From Arthrobacter sp. B6 (GTDB lineage: Bacteria; Actinomycetota; Actinomycetes; Actinomycetales; Micrococcaceae), in NCBI RefSeq assembly GCF_001663775.1, contig NZ_KV467168.1, positions 1,710,870 to 1,774,869 on the forward strand: 64,000 nt of DNA. The letters are read 5' to 3'. The notes below the pieces were generated by a model. That model was not told the origin of the DNA. It saw nothing but the letters and a program-made list of their open reading frames with translations, and ran no database searches. Position 1 is the first letter of the stretch, and each line of letters opens with the position of its first letter. The position numbers and the translations under genes were made by a program. Positions 8,026 through 16,666 of this stretch are shown piece by piece.

Positions 8026-8049
8026 TCCAGCTAACTGACGATAGACGGA

Positions 8050-8241
8050 CTAATGCTGGAGGATGGCGATGTTCTGCTCGGCAGAGCTGTGTGCCACCGA
8101 GAACAATGAACCAGCGTTCAGTGCGAGAGATGTGTTGGTCGCGTAGACGCCTGCCCAGTTGGTGTCCAGAAACAGCGTCTCCCGCGATGGCAACAGCTCC
8201 ACCTGCTGGCCTTCCAGTTCAAGAATTGTGAGTTCCTTCAT
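8050..8241 (-). CDS. Small precursor-like peptide A
   Basis: The first of two tandem peptide genes. The ATG at 8241 is chosen because AAAGGGGG ends 8 bases before it; the frame can also start at GTG 8250, but the ribosome-binding site would then abut the start codon. The 63-aa product begins MKELTILELEGQQVELLP and shares the block VELLPSRETLF with peptide B, then NWAGVYATNTSLALNAGSLF, in which N, A, V, A, N, S, A, N occupy the same alternating positions as in peptide B. It ends QNIAILQH (QNLLVVQQ in B). No cysteine is present, so lanthionine or disulfide chemistry is excluded. It is probably abundant, given the near-consensus ribosome-binding site. Function unknown; candidate substrate of the downstream PqqD/M50/ATPase protein. 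Confidence 0.75.
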   Translation of the reverse strand: MKELTILELEGQQVELLPSRETLFLDTNWAGVYATNTSLALNAGSLFSVAHSSAEQNIAILQH

Positions 8242-8444
8242 GTCAATCACCCCCTTTCGAAGTCTCCCGATCAGTCAACGCGGCAGGCCGTGGCAGCATC
8301 GTTACTGCGGCGTTATTTTTGTGTTGTTCGTGAAACTAATGGTGGCGGACTTGACTTGGGCACTGAATAAACTGTGCCTAGGATGGTCATACTGGACAGT
8401 AATTTTGGATCGGAATTCGCACCCAAGGAAAGCAGGCGCCGTTC

Positions 8445-8648
8445 ATGGCGGACATTGAAGGCACGATGGTAATTCGCGCGTGGGCCGAGCCTGCCCAAGA
8501 CAATGGCGTACGGGCACGCCTGATTTCCAGCCGTCCGGGCCAGGACCGGGAAGTCGTGGAGACTGCAGGGGACGCAGACGAGATCATGCTGGCTGTCCAG
8601 AGGTGGCTCGATTTACTCGAATCGTCTGGGAGCACTGCCACCGCCTAG
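8445..8648 (+). CDS. Small conserved-looking protein of unknown function (67 aa)
   Basis: The product reads MADIEGTMVIRAWAEPAQDN, then a VRARLISSR strand, VVETAGDADEIMLAVQRWLDLLE helix and a short polar tail: a compact beta-beta-alpha type small protein with no signal peptide or membrane segment. An alternative ATG at 8466, preceded by GAAGG, would start at MVIRAWAEP, which looks like the natural domain edge. It is divergent from the two peptide genes and points toward the SARP regulator, so it is probably part of the same locus. I do not recognise the family. The 194-base gap to peptide A contains an imperfect GGCAC/GTGCC dyad at 8359-8378 but no confident promoter. Confidence 0.6.
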   Translation: MADIEGTMVIRAWAEPAQDNGVRARLISSRPGQDREVVETAGDADEIMLAVQRWLDLLESSGSTATA

Positions 8649-8852
8649 CCCAAAATTAGGTATTGACTGAAGCAATGCGGGTGGGCCATCGTGCATTGGG
8701 ACCGCCGCTTGGAATGACCACTATTTGGTCTTGTTGTCCATATATAACCACCCACAAATCCCTGTTACTAAAATGACTTGACATGTTACGCCGCAGTGCC
8801 ACGATGGATATCTGGGGGTCGCGTGTTATCCAGTCACTTGAGAGGGATAGGC

Positions 8853-9566
8853 ATGACGGTGGCTCTCGCACAGGATTGGCAGCTGAACCTGCTGGGGGCG
8901 TGGCGGTTGCGTTGCGGCAGCAGTACCGTCACCGCGGCAAGCCGGGAACAACGGCTCATCGCCTGTGTGGGCCTATTGGGATGCCGCCACAGAAGTTTCC
9001 TGGCTGGCCTGCTGTGGCCCAAGAGCAGCGAAACGCAGGCGGCCGGGAACCTGCGCACTTCCGTCTGGTGCATCTCCCACGCGTTCCCGCATCTCTTGCA
9101 GGCAGGGGCGGACACACTGGAGCTTCACGAATCGGTCAGGGTAGATGTTACGGCGCTGCAGCGAAACGTCGCCACCCTACAGGCTCAGCCGGACGCCCGG
9201 ATTCCTGACAGCTACCTGGAGGACCTGAGCCGGGCTGATCTGCTGCCCGGCTGGTATGACGACTGGGTGATCTTTGAACAGGAGCGGTTGCGGCAGCTGC
9301 GCCTCAGCGCACTGGAGCTCATGGCCCGTCACCATCTGGCGGCCGGCGAGCCCGGCAGGGCTGTCATCGCGGCGTTGTCAGCGGCGAGCATCGAACCGCT
9401 GAGGGAATCGGCACACCTGCTGCTGGTCCAGGCTCATTTGGCTGCCGGAAACAGAGCCGCCGCCGTCCGTGCGTACACGATGTTTTCCAACCTGCTGGAA
9501 GGCGAACTCGGCGTCCAACCCTCGAATCAGATGAGCGACCTTGTCTCGGCGTTCCATCCGCACTGA
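8853..9566 (+). CDS. SARP-like regulator with bacterial transcriptional activation domain (BTAD)
   Basis: The ATG at 8853 is preceded by GAGAGGGAT and gives 237 aa. The N-terminal part (LNLLGAWRLRCGSSTVTAASREQRLIACVGL ... LLWPKSSETQAAGNLRTSVWCI ... LELHESVRVDVTAL) is the SARP-type OmpR-like winged helix; the C-terminal half (YDDWVIFEQERLRQLRLSALELMARHHLAAGEPGRAVIAALSAASIEPLRESAHLLLVQAHLAAGNRAAAVRAY) is a TPR-like BTAD domain. SARPs usually activate nearby biosynthetic genes by binding short direct repeats. Here it lies next to the peptide/metalloprotease locus, which makes that locus its likely target. No repeated operator could be identified. The 204-base stretch before it holds an isolated TATATA at 8741 as the only promoter-like word. 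Confidence 0.8.
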   Translation: MTVALAQDWQLNLLGAWRLRCGSSTVTAASREQRLIACVGLLGCRHRSFLAGLLWPKSSETQAAGNLRTSVWCISHAFPHLLQAGADTLELHESVRVDVTALQRNVATLQAQPDARIPDSYLEDLSRADLLPGWYDDWVIFEQERLRQLRLSALELMARHHLAAGEPGRAVIAALSAASIEPLRESAHLLLVQAHLAAGNRAAAVRAYTMFSNLLEGELGVQPSNQMSDLVSAFHPH

Positions 9567-9612
9567 CGCCTGACTCGGAGTTCAGGGACCCGGCAGTATC
9601 CACCCTCCAGCA

Positions 9613-10257
9613 GTGGCGAAAGTGCGGTACTTTGTGGCCATGGACTTTGGCAATGCCGACAGCTGGGGGGCGGCGATCTATTTTTGGATCATCCCCGTTG
9701 TTCTCGGCGACGCCATCTTCCCGCCCATCCCTTCAGAAATGGTGGTCATCACCGGCGGGGCCCTCTCGGCCGACGGCCGGGCCAACGTCTTCCTGGTGGG
9801 AGCACTGTCCGCGGTGGCCTCCTGGATCGGCGACATGGTGGTCTTCCAGCTCTTCAAACGCCGCCTCAGCCATGTGCTGGACCGCTGGCGCTGGGGCCGG
9901 AAAATCCACCACGGCATCCATGAGGCCATAGCCAAGGCCGGGCGTTCCTCCACGTACGGCACCATCATCGGTGCCCGTTTCATTCCCGGCGGGCGTCTGG
10001 CGACGTCGGCGGCTGCCGGCATTGCAGACGTCTCGGTCCGCGGCTTCAGCCTCTGCGCGGGCCTCGGCGCAATTCTCTGGGCCTGCTGGCTTGTAGGCCT
10101 GGGCTACTTCACCGGTTCCGCCACCAAGCTGCCTTTCTGGGCGAGTTCGCTGATCGGGGTGGTCCTCGGGCTGGTGATCGGCGCCGTCGTCGGAATCATT
10201 GTGACCCGGCGCCGCGGCACGCGCTCCCCCGTGGACGAACCCGCCCCCGGCGACTGA
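9613..10257 (+). CDS. DedA family membrane protein
   Basis: A polytopic 214-aa protein with the DedA/SNARE-associated (VTT) pattern: IIPVVLGDAIFPPIPSEMVVITGGALSA, then an interior GDMVVFQLFKRR loop, GARFIPGGRLATSAAAGIADVSVRGF (the conserved R-x-x-P-G-x-R motif), and a C-terminal membrane anchor. DedA proteins are proposed lipid (undecaprenyl phosphate or phospholipid) flippases. GTG at 9613 or ATG at 9640 may be the start; the family pattern begins close to the latter. The stop region overlaps a 15-bp tandem repeat. No neighbour gives a more specific role. Confidence 0.85.
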   Translation: MAKVRYFVAMDFGNADSWGAAIYFWIIPVVLGDAIFPPIPSEMVVITGGALSADGRANVFLVGALSAVASWIGDMVVFQLFKRRLSHVLDRWRWGRKIHHGIHEAIAKAGRSSTYGTIIGARFIPGGRLATSAAAGIADVSVRGFSLCAGLGAILWACWLVGLGYFTGSATKLPFWASSLIGVVLGLVIGAVVGIIVTRRRGTRSPVDEPAPGD

Positions 10258-10286
10258 GGCCCCGGCGACTGAGGCCCCGACTGAGG
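10245..10286. repeat. 15-bp tandem repeat across the dedA stop codon
   Basis: The unit CCCCGGCGACTGAGG occurs at 10245-10259 and 10260-10274, followed by a shortened copy CCCCGACTGAGG to 10286. Each copy contains an in-frame TGA-like word, so slippage would not change the protein end. Confidence 0.6.
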
Positions 10287-10300
10287 CCGCGGCGGCTGAA

Positions 10301-10606
10301 CTAGATCGGTGCCCAGCGTCCGCGGTTGCGGCGGAGCACCATTAGCGATCCTGTCAGCGCCACGCGTTCGACGGCGTCGCGCATCATTCCTGCCGATTCC
10401 CGCGCCTGCTGGTTCTCACCGTTGTATTCCGTGGCTTCCACGAGGAAACGCAGGTTCAGTTGCGGAACTCCGCCGGCAATTTGCAGTTGGTTGGACTCCA
10501 CATGGTGACGGGTCTCCAACGCCTCGACGGCAGCTTCCATCACTGCTTCCGGCGGGTTGCCGGGCAACAGGGCGGTGATTTTCAAGCGCGTCTGGAACGA
10601 AGGCAT
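10301..10606 (-). CDS. Conserved hypothetical protein (101 aa)
   Basis: The product begins MPSFQTRLKITALLPGNPPEAVMEAAVEALETRHHVESNQL and continues with a strand VPQLNLRFLVEATEYNGENQQARESAGMMRDAVERVAL, so two beta-alpha-beta-like halves resembling a small ferredoxin-like fold. There is no signal peptide. It sits between DedA (convergent) and a long inverted repeat downstream of ppc. Gene-like codon use and a clean alpha/beta pattern support it as real; function unknown. Confidence 0.65.
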   Translation of the reverse strand: MPSFQTRLKITALLPGNPPEAVMEAAVEALETRHHVESNQLQIAGGVPQLNLRFLVEATEYNGENQQARESAGMMRDAVERVALTGSLMVLRRNRGRWAPI

Positions 10607-10650
10607 GCCGTCAACCCTATCCCGTCATTTTCCCGGCCCCCCAGCCTGAA

Positions 10651-10741
10651 ACGCTCTCTCACTTCCTGCAGGAAAAACACAAACGCTCTTGCACCGGGTG
10701 AGAGAGCGTTTGGGAAAGACCCGCAGGAAGTGAGAGAGCGT
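10651..10741. repeat. Nested 19-bp inverted repeat downstream of ppc
   Basis: ACGCTCTCTCACTTCCTGC (10651-10669) is perfectly inverted at 10723-10741. Inside, AAACGCTCT (10681-10689) pairs with AGAGCGTTT (10703-10711). The word ACGCTCT thus occurs four times. It begins 6 bases after the ppc stop on the minus strand and is a candidate terminator or mRNA 3'-end structure. Confidence 0.7.
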
Positions 10742-10746
10742 CGTGG

Positions 10747-13569
10747 TTAGCCGGTGTTGCGGAGGCCGGCTGCCACGCCATTGACGGTGATCAGCATGGC
10801 GCGCTGCAGCCGTTCGTCGATCTCGGCCCCGCTGATGCTCTCACCCTCGGCCCCCTGGCCCGCCCGCACGCGGCGGAGCAGCTCCACCTGCAGGTAGCTG
10901 ATCGGGTCCAGGTACTGGTCGCGGATCTCAAGGGACCGCCTCAGCGTGGGCTGGGCGTCGAGGAGCACGTTTTCGCCGGTCAGGTTCTGGATCTCGGTGA
11001 CCGTAAGGTCATATTCCTCGCGGATGTCACGGAAGAGATGGTGGAGTTCCTCGGGGACCAGGGTTGCCACGTAGTATCCGGCGATATCCAGGTCCGTCTT
11101 GGCCAGCGTCATTTCCACGTTCGACAGAACCGAGCGGAAGAAGTGCCAGTTCTCCATCATTTCCACCAGCTCGGCGGAGTTTCCGGCTTCGCGGGCAGCC
11201 TTCAGGCCAGAGCCAACACCGAACCACCCCGGCACGATCTGCCGGGACTGGGTCCAGCCGAACACCCACGGGATGGCGCGCAGGCCGCCGAGGCCCGCCC
11301 CGGAGTCGGGGCGCTTGGACGGACGGGAGCCAATGTTCAGGGAGCCCAGCTGCTCCACCGGAGTGGAGGCCATGAAGTATGCGGGGAGGTCCGGATCATC
11401 AATCAGTTTCCGGTACCGGTCAAAGGCGGCGTCGGAGATGGTCTCCATGACGTGCCCGTACCGCTCCCGCTGGTCATCGGACGTCCGCGGATCACGGTGC
11501 AGCGCCGAGCCCTGCAGCACTGCCGCAAGCGAAAGCTCGAGGTTTTCTCGGGCCAGCTCAGGCAGCGAGTACTTGTCCGAGATGACCTCACCCTGTTCGG
11601 TGAACTTGATCTCGCCCTCAAGCACGCCGTTGGGCTGGGCCATGATGGCGTCATAGGTGGGTCCGCCGCCGCGGCCCACGGAACCGCCGCGGCCGTGGAA
11701 CAGGCGCACCCGGACCCCATGCTTCGCGGCGACGTCGCGGAGCTTCCGCTGCGTCTTGTGGATCTCCCACTGGCTGGTCATCACACCGGACTCCTTGTTG
11801 GAGTCCGAGTAGCCGAGCATGATTTCCTGGATGTCGCCCCGCAGCCGCACGAGTTCGCGGTACGACGGATCGGACAACAGCTGGTCCACGATCTCCGCCG
11901 AGGCCCGGAGCTCCTCGACGGTTTCCAGCAGCGGCGCGAACCCGATCTTGGCGTGCGGGTTCTCACCGAAGAGGTTTACCAGGCCTGCCTCGCGGGCCAG
12001 GACGGCGGCAGCCAGGACATCGTCCGCGCCGCGGGTCATGGAAATGATGTAGGTCTCGATGACGTCGGGGCCGTAGATGCGCAGGGCGCGGCGGATCTCC
12101 CGGAAGACGTCGTACGTGCCGTCCGCGACGCCGTCGAGCTTGATCGGGTGCCCGGACAGCGGGCGGCGCGAGGCCAGCTCCGATCCCAGAACCTCGAAAC
12201 GCTCCTCCCGGCTCAGTTCCGCATAGCGCACACCCGGTCCGCCCAGCCGGTCCATCAGCTGGCCGACGGCGTCGTGGTGGTGGTCTGCGTGTTCGCGGAT
12301 GTCCAGGGTGGCAAGGTGCAGGCCGAAGGACGCTACCGCGCGGCGGACGCGGGCCAGCGCACCGTCGGCAGCAAGCGACGCCGAGTGGTTCCGGAGCGAC
12401 AGTTCCAGCAGCTCGAGGTCGGCCAGGAGCTCGTCCGTGGCGCTGTAGTCCCGGCCGTGTTCGTGCACGGCACCAGAAGCTACGCGCTTGCCCGTGTTGA
12501 TCAGCTTGGCCTTGATGCAGGTCAGCTTGAGCCGGTAGGGCTCCTGGGCGTTGAGCTCCAGCACCCGACGGTCCAGGCCCGGCAGTTTCAACAGGTCCGC
12601 TTCGATGGACTCCAGCAGCTCGTTGTCCGCACCGGCGAGCGCGGTGGAGTTGGAGAGGTTGGAGATCAGTTCGTCGATCATGCCGATGCTGATCCGCACC
12701 GCGTGCTGGTTCTGGATCTGCAGGATTTCACGGGTGACCGCAGCCGTGACGTTGGGGTTGCCGTCCCGGTCGCCGCCGATCCAGGAACCGAAGCGGATGG
12801 GCGCGTTCTGGTTGGCGAGGGTGACTCCGTGTTCGCCAAGCAGTTCGGAGAGCTCGGCGAGCATCTCGGGCATGGCGTCCGTCAGGATGCTGCCCAGGTA
12901 ATAAATGGCGTTGCGGGCCTCGTCCACGGGGGTGGGCCGGACCTGGCGGAGTTCATCCGTCTGCCACATCTGGTCAATGATTTCGGCCAGCTGGCGGTCC
13001 TGCCGGCGCCGGGCCGTGGTGCCCTCCTGGGTGGGCTGGGCCAGAACGTCGGAGAGCTTGCGGATCTTGTCCAGCACAGACCGGCGCGAGGCCTCGGTGG
13101 GGTGGGCGGTGAAGATGGGGCGGACGTCCAGCCCGTTCACTACTTCCTGCAGCACGGCCGGGCCGGCCTGCCCGGCGATGTCGGAGACAGCCTTCGCCAG
13201 CCAGCCGTCCTTCTCCGCCCGGGTCCGCAGGCCGCGGACGCGGTGGACCTGCTCGGCTGCGTTGGCGAGGTGGAAGTAGAAAGCAAATGCCCGGACCAGG
13301 TCGGTGGCCTGCTCGATGGGCAGGGAGCCGAGCAGTTCGCGGACCTGCGCGACGACGTCGTGGGCGCTCCACGGGCCGGTGGCATCCGCGCCGCCGCGGG
13401 CGGCTTCCTTGGATTCCTTCGTGAGGAGGCGGACCTGCTCCACCAGGTCCAGGAGCTCGGGACCGTGCTGGCGGACCAGGGATTCACCGAGCAGCGTGGA
13501 GACGCGCCGGACATCGGCCCTCAGCTCTGCGGCAAGGTCAGTTTCGGAATTTGTTGCAGTGTCAGCCAT
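10747..13569 (-). CDS. ppc: Phosphoenolpyruvate carboxylase
   Basis: A 940-aa product from the ATG at 13569 ([16 protein letters not shown]); the frame is open to 13608 but the family starts near the chosen Met. It carries PEPC signatures: [14 protein letters not shown] with the catalytic His, [32 protein letters not shown] segment near residue 590, [19 protein letters not shown] with the catalytic Arg/Gly loop, and the C-terminal NTG end required for activity. It carboxylates PEP to oxaloacetate, the anaplerotic counterpart of the glyoxylate enzymes encoded further right. The length is near the usual 900-950 aa. A long inverted repeat follows the stop codon. Confidence 0.97.
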   Translation of the reverse strand: MADTATNSETDLAAELRADVRRVSTLLGESLVRQHGPELLDLVEQVRLLTKESKEAARGGADATGPWSAHDVVAQVRELLGSLPIEQATDLVRAFAFYFHLANAAEQVHRVRGLRTRAEKDGWLAKAVSDIAGQAGPAVLQEVVNGLDVRPIFTAHPTEASRRSVLDKIRKLSDVLAQPTQEGTTARRRQDRQLAEIIDQMWQTDELRQVRPTPVDEARNAIYYLGSILTDAMPEMLAELSELLGEHGVTLANQNAPIRFGSWIGGDRDGNPNVTAAVTREILQIQNQHAVRISIGMIDELISNLSNSTALAGADNELLESIEADLLKLPGLDRRVLELNAQEPYRLKLTCIKAKLINTGKRVASGAVHEHGRDYSATDELLADLELLELSLRNHSASLAADGALARVRRAVASFGLHLATLDIREHADHHHDAVGQLMDRLGGPGVRYAELSREERFEVLGSELASRRPLSGHPIKLDGVADGTYDVFREIRRALRIYGPDVIETYIISMTRGADDVLAAAVLAREAGLVNLFGENPHAKIGFAPLLETVEELRASAEIVDQLLSDPSYRELVRLRGDIQEIMLGYSDSNKESGVMTSQWEIHKTQRKLRDVAAKHGVRVRLFHGRGGSVGRGGGPTYDAIMAQPNGVLEGEIKFTEQGEVISDKYSLPELARENLELSLAAVLQGSALHRDPRTSDDQRERYGHVMETISDAAFDRYRKLIDDPDLPAYFMASTPVEQLGSLNIGSRPSKRPDSGAGLGGLRAIPWVFGWTQSRQIVPGWFGVGSGLKAAREAGNSAELVEMMENWHFFRSVLSNVEMTLAKTDLDIAGYYVATLVPEELHHLFRDIREEYDLTVTEIQNLTGENVLLDAQPTLRRSLEIRDQYLDPISYLQVELLRRVRAGQGAEGESISGAEIDERLQRAMLITVNGVAAGLRNTG

Positions 13570-13712
13570 GGAAACTATCTTTCGAGGGTTCGGACTTGGC
13601 TCGTACACTGCGCTGGATACCTGTGAGCCACGTTACTAGCTAAAGATGCTACCCGCAGGAGGCCGCCTCCGGGGAATCCGTCTCAGATAGTGTCATGGCC
13701 GTTCCCCAGGCC

Positions 13713-14393
13713 TCAGCGCACGATCTTGAAGTTGAAATCGAGCGTGCCCAGTACACCGTAGAGACGCAGCCACGCCGGCAACATCATTTCTGCGCCGCGG
13801 GCTGATGTGATGTCCCCAAGGTCGATGACGTCCCGGTGCCCCAGCTCCTCCAGGAGGCCGGTGACCACCCCCTTCGCTTCCGCGTCGTCTCCGGACACAA
13901 ACACCGTATGGTCCCCGCCGGCCAACCGGCCGGGATCCACCATAAGACCTGCATTCATTGTGTTGAGTGTCTTCACCACGCGGGCGTCCGGGAAAGAGCG
14001 CTGGATCCTTTCTCCCAGGCTGTCGGTGTTGACCGGGTTCAAAACCGGCGGCATCCCCTGGGAAAAATCAAGCGCGTTGGAAACATCAACCAGCACTTTG
14101 CGGGAGAGGTTGGCGGATCCAGTAAGGCCCAAGGCACTCAGCGCGCCGGCCCCGTTCGTGGCGTTGACCACCAGCTCACTGGCAGCGGCCGCGTCGGCGA
14201 ACGTTTCCAGCGGAATCTCCTGGTTGGCGGCGTGCCATTCGCTGAACGGCGGGGCACCCCTGGCATCCGGACGGGATCGGGCGAACGTTGCCTGCGGATC
14301 ACGTGTGCCCATCACCACGCTGTGCCCCAGCCCGGCCAGTGCACCCGCCAGGGTCCGGCCAGCTATGCCTGTCCCAAGGACCGCGATTTTCAT
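13713..14393 (-). CDS. F420-dependent NADP oxidoreductase-like (NPD superfamily) protein
   Basis: A 226-aa Rossmann protein beginning MKIAVLGTGIAGRTLAGALAG, followed by HSVVMGTRDP for the NADP phosphate. Later segments (LVVNATNGAG, VLVDVSNALDFSQGMPPVL, VVKTLNTMNAGLMVDP, TVFVSGDDAEAKG) match the 'NADP oxidoreductase, coenzyme F420-dependent' family, whose members act as F420:NADPH oxidoreductases or as reductases of unknown substrate. AAGGAGGAGCC precedes the ATG. It is followed by the intergenic 13570-13712 region, which is unremarkable, and is divergent from the DUF1684 gene. Confidence 0.85.
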   Translation of the reverse strand: MKIAVLGTGIAGRTLAGALAGLGHSVVMGTRDPQATFARSRPDARGAPPFSEWHAANQEIPLETFADAAAASELVVNATNGAGALSALGLTGSANLSRKVLVDVSNALDFSQGMPPVLNPVNTDSLGERIQRSFPDARVVKTLNTMNAGLMVDPGRLAGGDHTVFVSGDDAEAKGVVTGLLEELGHRDVIDLGDITSARGAEMMLPAWLRLYGVLGTLDFNFKIVR

Positions 14394-14541
14394 GGCTCCT
14401 CCTTCTCAGCCCGTACTGCAGGGCCACCGTCCGGATCCGACGTTACTCCGCCGTCCCCCCAAGGCAAGGGCAGCGTACGGTGATGGAATGAACCGTGGGC
14501 TGCCCGGGTTGAAGCCGGGGCCACCACGTCCAGGAGGAACC

Positions 14542-15378
14542 ATGAACACCACACCCGCCGCCCGGCTGGAACGCTGGCAGCGTTTCCGCGCCAACCGCAA
14601 CAAGGCACTCGCGGCACCCCACGGGTGGCTGACCCTCACGTCGTTCCAGTGGCTGGAAACCCAGCCAGCCGCCGTCGAACTTGTCCCGGGCCTGTGGTCA
14701 ACGGACGGTACGACGGCGGTACTCACCGCGTCTGCGCAGGACGGACTGACGCTCGTGGAGACCGGGCAGCCGGTAGATGGCACGGTGACGGCAGCACTGC
14801 TGGACGAGGAGTCGCTGATGTGGGTGCAGTTCGGCGGTGCTGACGGCAAGCAGGTGATGGTGGAGCTGGCGATGCGCGCAGGCCGATATGCCATCCGTAC
14901 CCGGGATGCCGCCTCGCCGGTGTTTACAGAGTTCGACGGCGTTCCCACTTTTGGCTACCGACCGGACCTGGAGGTTGAGGCGGGCTTCCGCCCCTATCCG
15001 GAGCCGGTGGACGTGCCCATCGGCACCGCGAACCCCTTGGTGGATGGCGTGCACCGGTCCGTGGGCGAGCTGGTGTTCCGGCTGCCCGGCAAGGACCATG
15101 AGTTCCACCTGCAGGCGGAGGAGGAGAAGCTCGGCGCCCTCACGGTCACGTTCCACGACGAGACCAATGGCGACTCGACGGATGAATGGCGCAAGGTGTC
15201 CACGGCGAGGCCCCGGGTCGATTCGGCAGGAAACGCGTCCGTTGTCCTGGACTTCAACCGGGCCATCAACTACCCGAGCGCGTTCACTCCGTACGGGACG
15301 TGCCCCATGCCCGTGAAGAACAACAGCCTCGACTACCGGATCGAGGCCGGCGAGAAGGCACCCACCCTCGCCAACTGA
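14542..15378 (+). CDS. DUF1684 domain-containing protein
   Basis: The ATG at 14542 follows CAGGAGG and gives 278 aa; the same frame is open much further upstream but that part is antisense to the previous gene. The protein begins LERWQRFRANRNKALAAPHGWLTLTSFQWL and ends with the strongly conserved DUF1684 block DFNRAINYPSAFTPYGTCPMPVKNNSLDYRIEAGE. The family is cytoplasmic, widespread and of unknown function. No operon partner: the next gene is convergent, separated by a palindrome. Confidence 0.9.
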   Translation: MNTTPAARLERWQRFRANRNKALAAPHGWLTLTSFQWLETQPAAVELVPGLWSTDGTTAVLTASAQDGLTLVETGQPVDGTVTAALLDEESLMWVQFGGADGKQVMVELAMRAGRYAIRTRDAASPVFTEFDGVPTFGYRPDLEVEAGFRPYPEPVDVPIGTANPLVDGVHRSVGELVFRLPGKDHEFHLQAEEEKLGALTVTFHDETNGDSTDEWRKVSTARPRVDSAGNASVVLDFNRAINYPSAFTPYGTCPMPVKNNSLDYRIEAGEKAPTLAN

Positions 15379-15380
15379 GC

Positions 15381-15432
15381 GCGAACGTACACTTGTGGCC
15401 CCACGCGGAGGGCCTCAAGTGTACGTTCCCGC
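15381..15432. repeat. Inverted repeat, GCGAACGTACA family, copy 1
   Basis: GAACGTACACTTG (15383-15395) is inverted at 15416-15428, and each arm is flanked on the inside by GGCC. It begins 3 bases after the DUF1684 stop and ends 12 bases before the end of the convergent acyl-CoA dehydrogenase gene. The same word recurs at 44058-44152 and 53438-53502. Confidence 0.7.
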
Positions 15433-15439
15433 AAGTCCT

Positions 15440-16666
15440 TCAGACGATGGCGGAGACCCCGGTGATTGCCCGGCCCACAATGAGGGTGTTGATTTCAAAC
15501 GAGCCTTCGTACGTATAGATGGCCTCGGCGTCCGCGAAAATCTTCGCCATCCGGTAGTCAGTGACAATGCCGTTTCCGCCCAGGATGGACCTGCCCAGCG
15601 CAACGGTCTCCCGCATCCGGGCACTGCAGTACGACTTTGCCAGCGCCACCTGCGCCATGTCCGCGCCGCCTTCCTCCTGCAGCTGGGCCAGCCGCGCCAT
15701 CATGCCCATGCTGGCCACGGCGTTGCCCAGCATGGTGGCCAGCTGCTGCTGGATCAGCTGGAACTTCGCCAGCGGCCGGCCGAACTGCCGGCGTTCGACG
15801 GCGTACTGCCGGGCAACGTCGAACGCCGCCAGCTGTTGCCCCACGGCCTGCCAGGCCACCATGATCCGTGAGCCTTTCAGGAGCTGGTTGGTGTCCTCGA
15901 AGCTTGTGATTCCGGCAAAGCGGTCAGCTTCGGCAACGTGGACGTCCTCAAAGACAATGTCTGCATTCTGGACGGTCCGCAGGGCAATTTTGTGCTCGAT
16001 CCGGCTGCGGCTGACGCCGGGAAGAGAGGCATCGACGATGAACCCGCGCACGCTGCCGTCGGCCTCGTCGCGGGCCCACACCAGCAGGTAGTCGCAGAAC
16101 GTCCCGTTGCCGATCCAGCGCTTGGCGCCGTTAATCTCCCATGTGTCGCCGTCGTCGTCGGGCTGTCCGGTGGCCCGGGAAATGCGCCGCGCCCGGGTCT
16201 CCATGCCACCGGCGACGTCCGACCCGTGTCCCGGCTCGGTGAGCGCAAAAGCACCCGTGGTCCGAAGGCTGGAGGCGTCCGCGAGCAGCCTGTCCTTCTG
16301 TTCCTGCGAACCGAAGGCGTACAGGGACTCCACAAACAGGTCGTGGTGGACCAGGAAAAACGTGGCGATTGACGTGTCCACCCGGGTCATCTCCGCGATG
16401 ACCAGTCCCGCGAACAGGTGGCTGTAGCCCCGCTGCGCCGGCGTGCTCAGTTCCAGGGCCGCGAGCTTGGGGAGGATGTGCGCGGGGAATTCCGCGTTGT
16501 TCCACCAGTCGGCCGCATGGGGTGCGATCTCCGTGGCCAGGAACTCCCGCAGCTCGGCCAGCTTGTGCCGCTCCGGCGGGGCCAGCAGGGATTCGAAGAG
16601 GAAGAAGTCGGCAGCGGGCAGGGCTTCGGGCGGGGGCACCGCCGCCGCAGCGCGGGCGGCACTCAT
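15440..16666 (-). CDS. Acyl-CoA dehydrogenase (glutaryl-CoA dehydrogenase-like)
   Basis: A 408-aa flavoprotein. [21 protein letters not shown] is the FAD/substrate signature of acyl-CoA dehydrogenases and [21 protein letters not shown] near the C-terminus carries the catalytic Glu in the position used by glutaryl-CoA and short/branched-chain members. The substrate cannot be fixed; GcdH-like enzymes have TYEGTHDIN at this place. Its ATG overlaps the stop of the SDR gene by 4 bases (ATGA at 16663-16666), so the two are co-translated in a two-gene fatty- or amino-acid oxidation operon. Confidence 0.9.
   Translation of the reverse strand: MSAARAAAAVPPPEALPAADFFLFESLLAPPERHKLAELREFLATEIAPHAADWWNNAEFPAHILPKLAALELSTPAQRGYSHLFAGLVIAEMTRVDTSIATFFLVHHDLFVESLYAFGSQEQKDRLLADASSLRTTGAFALTEPGHGSDVAGGMETRARRISRATGQPDDDGDTWEINGAKRWIGNGTFCDYLLVWARDEADGSVRGFIVDASLPGVSRSRIEHKIALRTVQNADIVFEDVHVAEADRFAGITSFEDTNQLLKGSRIMVAWQAVGQQLAAFDVARQYAVERRQFGRPLAKFQLIQQQLATMLGNAVASMGMMARLAQLQEEGGADMAQVALAKSYCSARMRETVALGRSILGGNGIVTDYRMAKIFADAEAIYTYEGSFEINTLIVGRAITGVSAIV

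Noticed and set aside
5361..9566. Lanthipeptide, thiopeptide, lasso or daptide-type cluster
   Set aside because: The peptides have no Cys, and no LanB/M/C, YcaO, radical SAM, B-enzyme/asparagine-synthetase-like, aminotransferase or methyltransferase gene is present.
11038..13626. An 862-aa open frame antisense to ppc
   Set aside because: It mirrors the ppc codons, has no family pattern and lacks a ribosome-binding site; long antisense frames are expected in high-GC genes.
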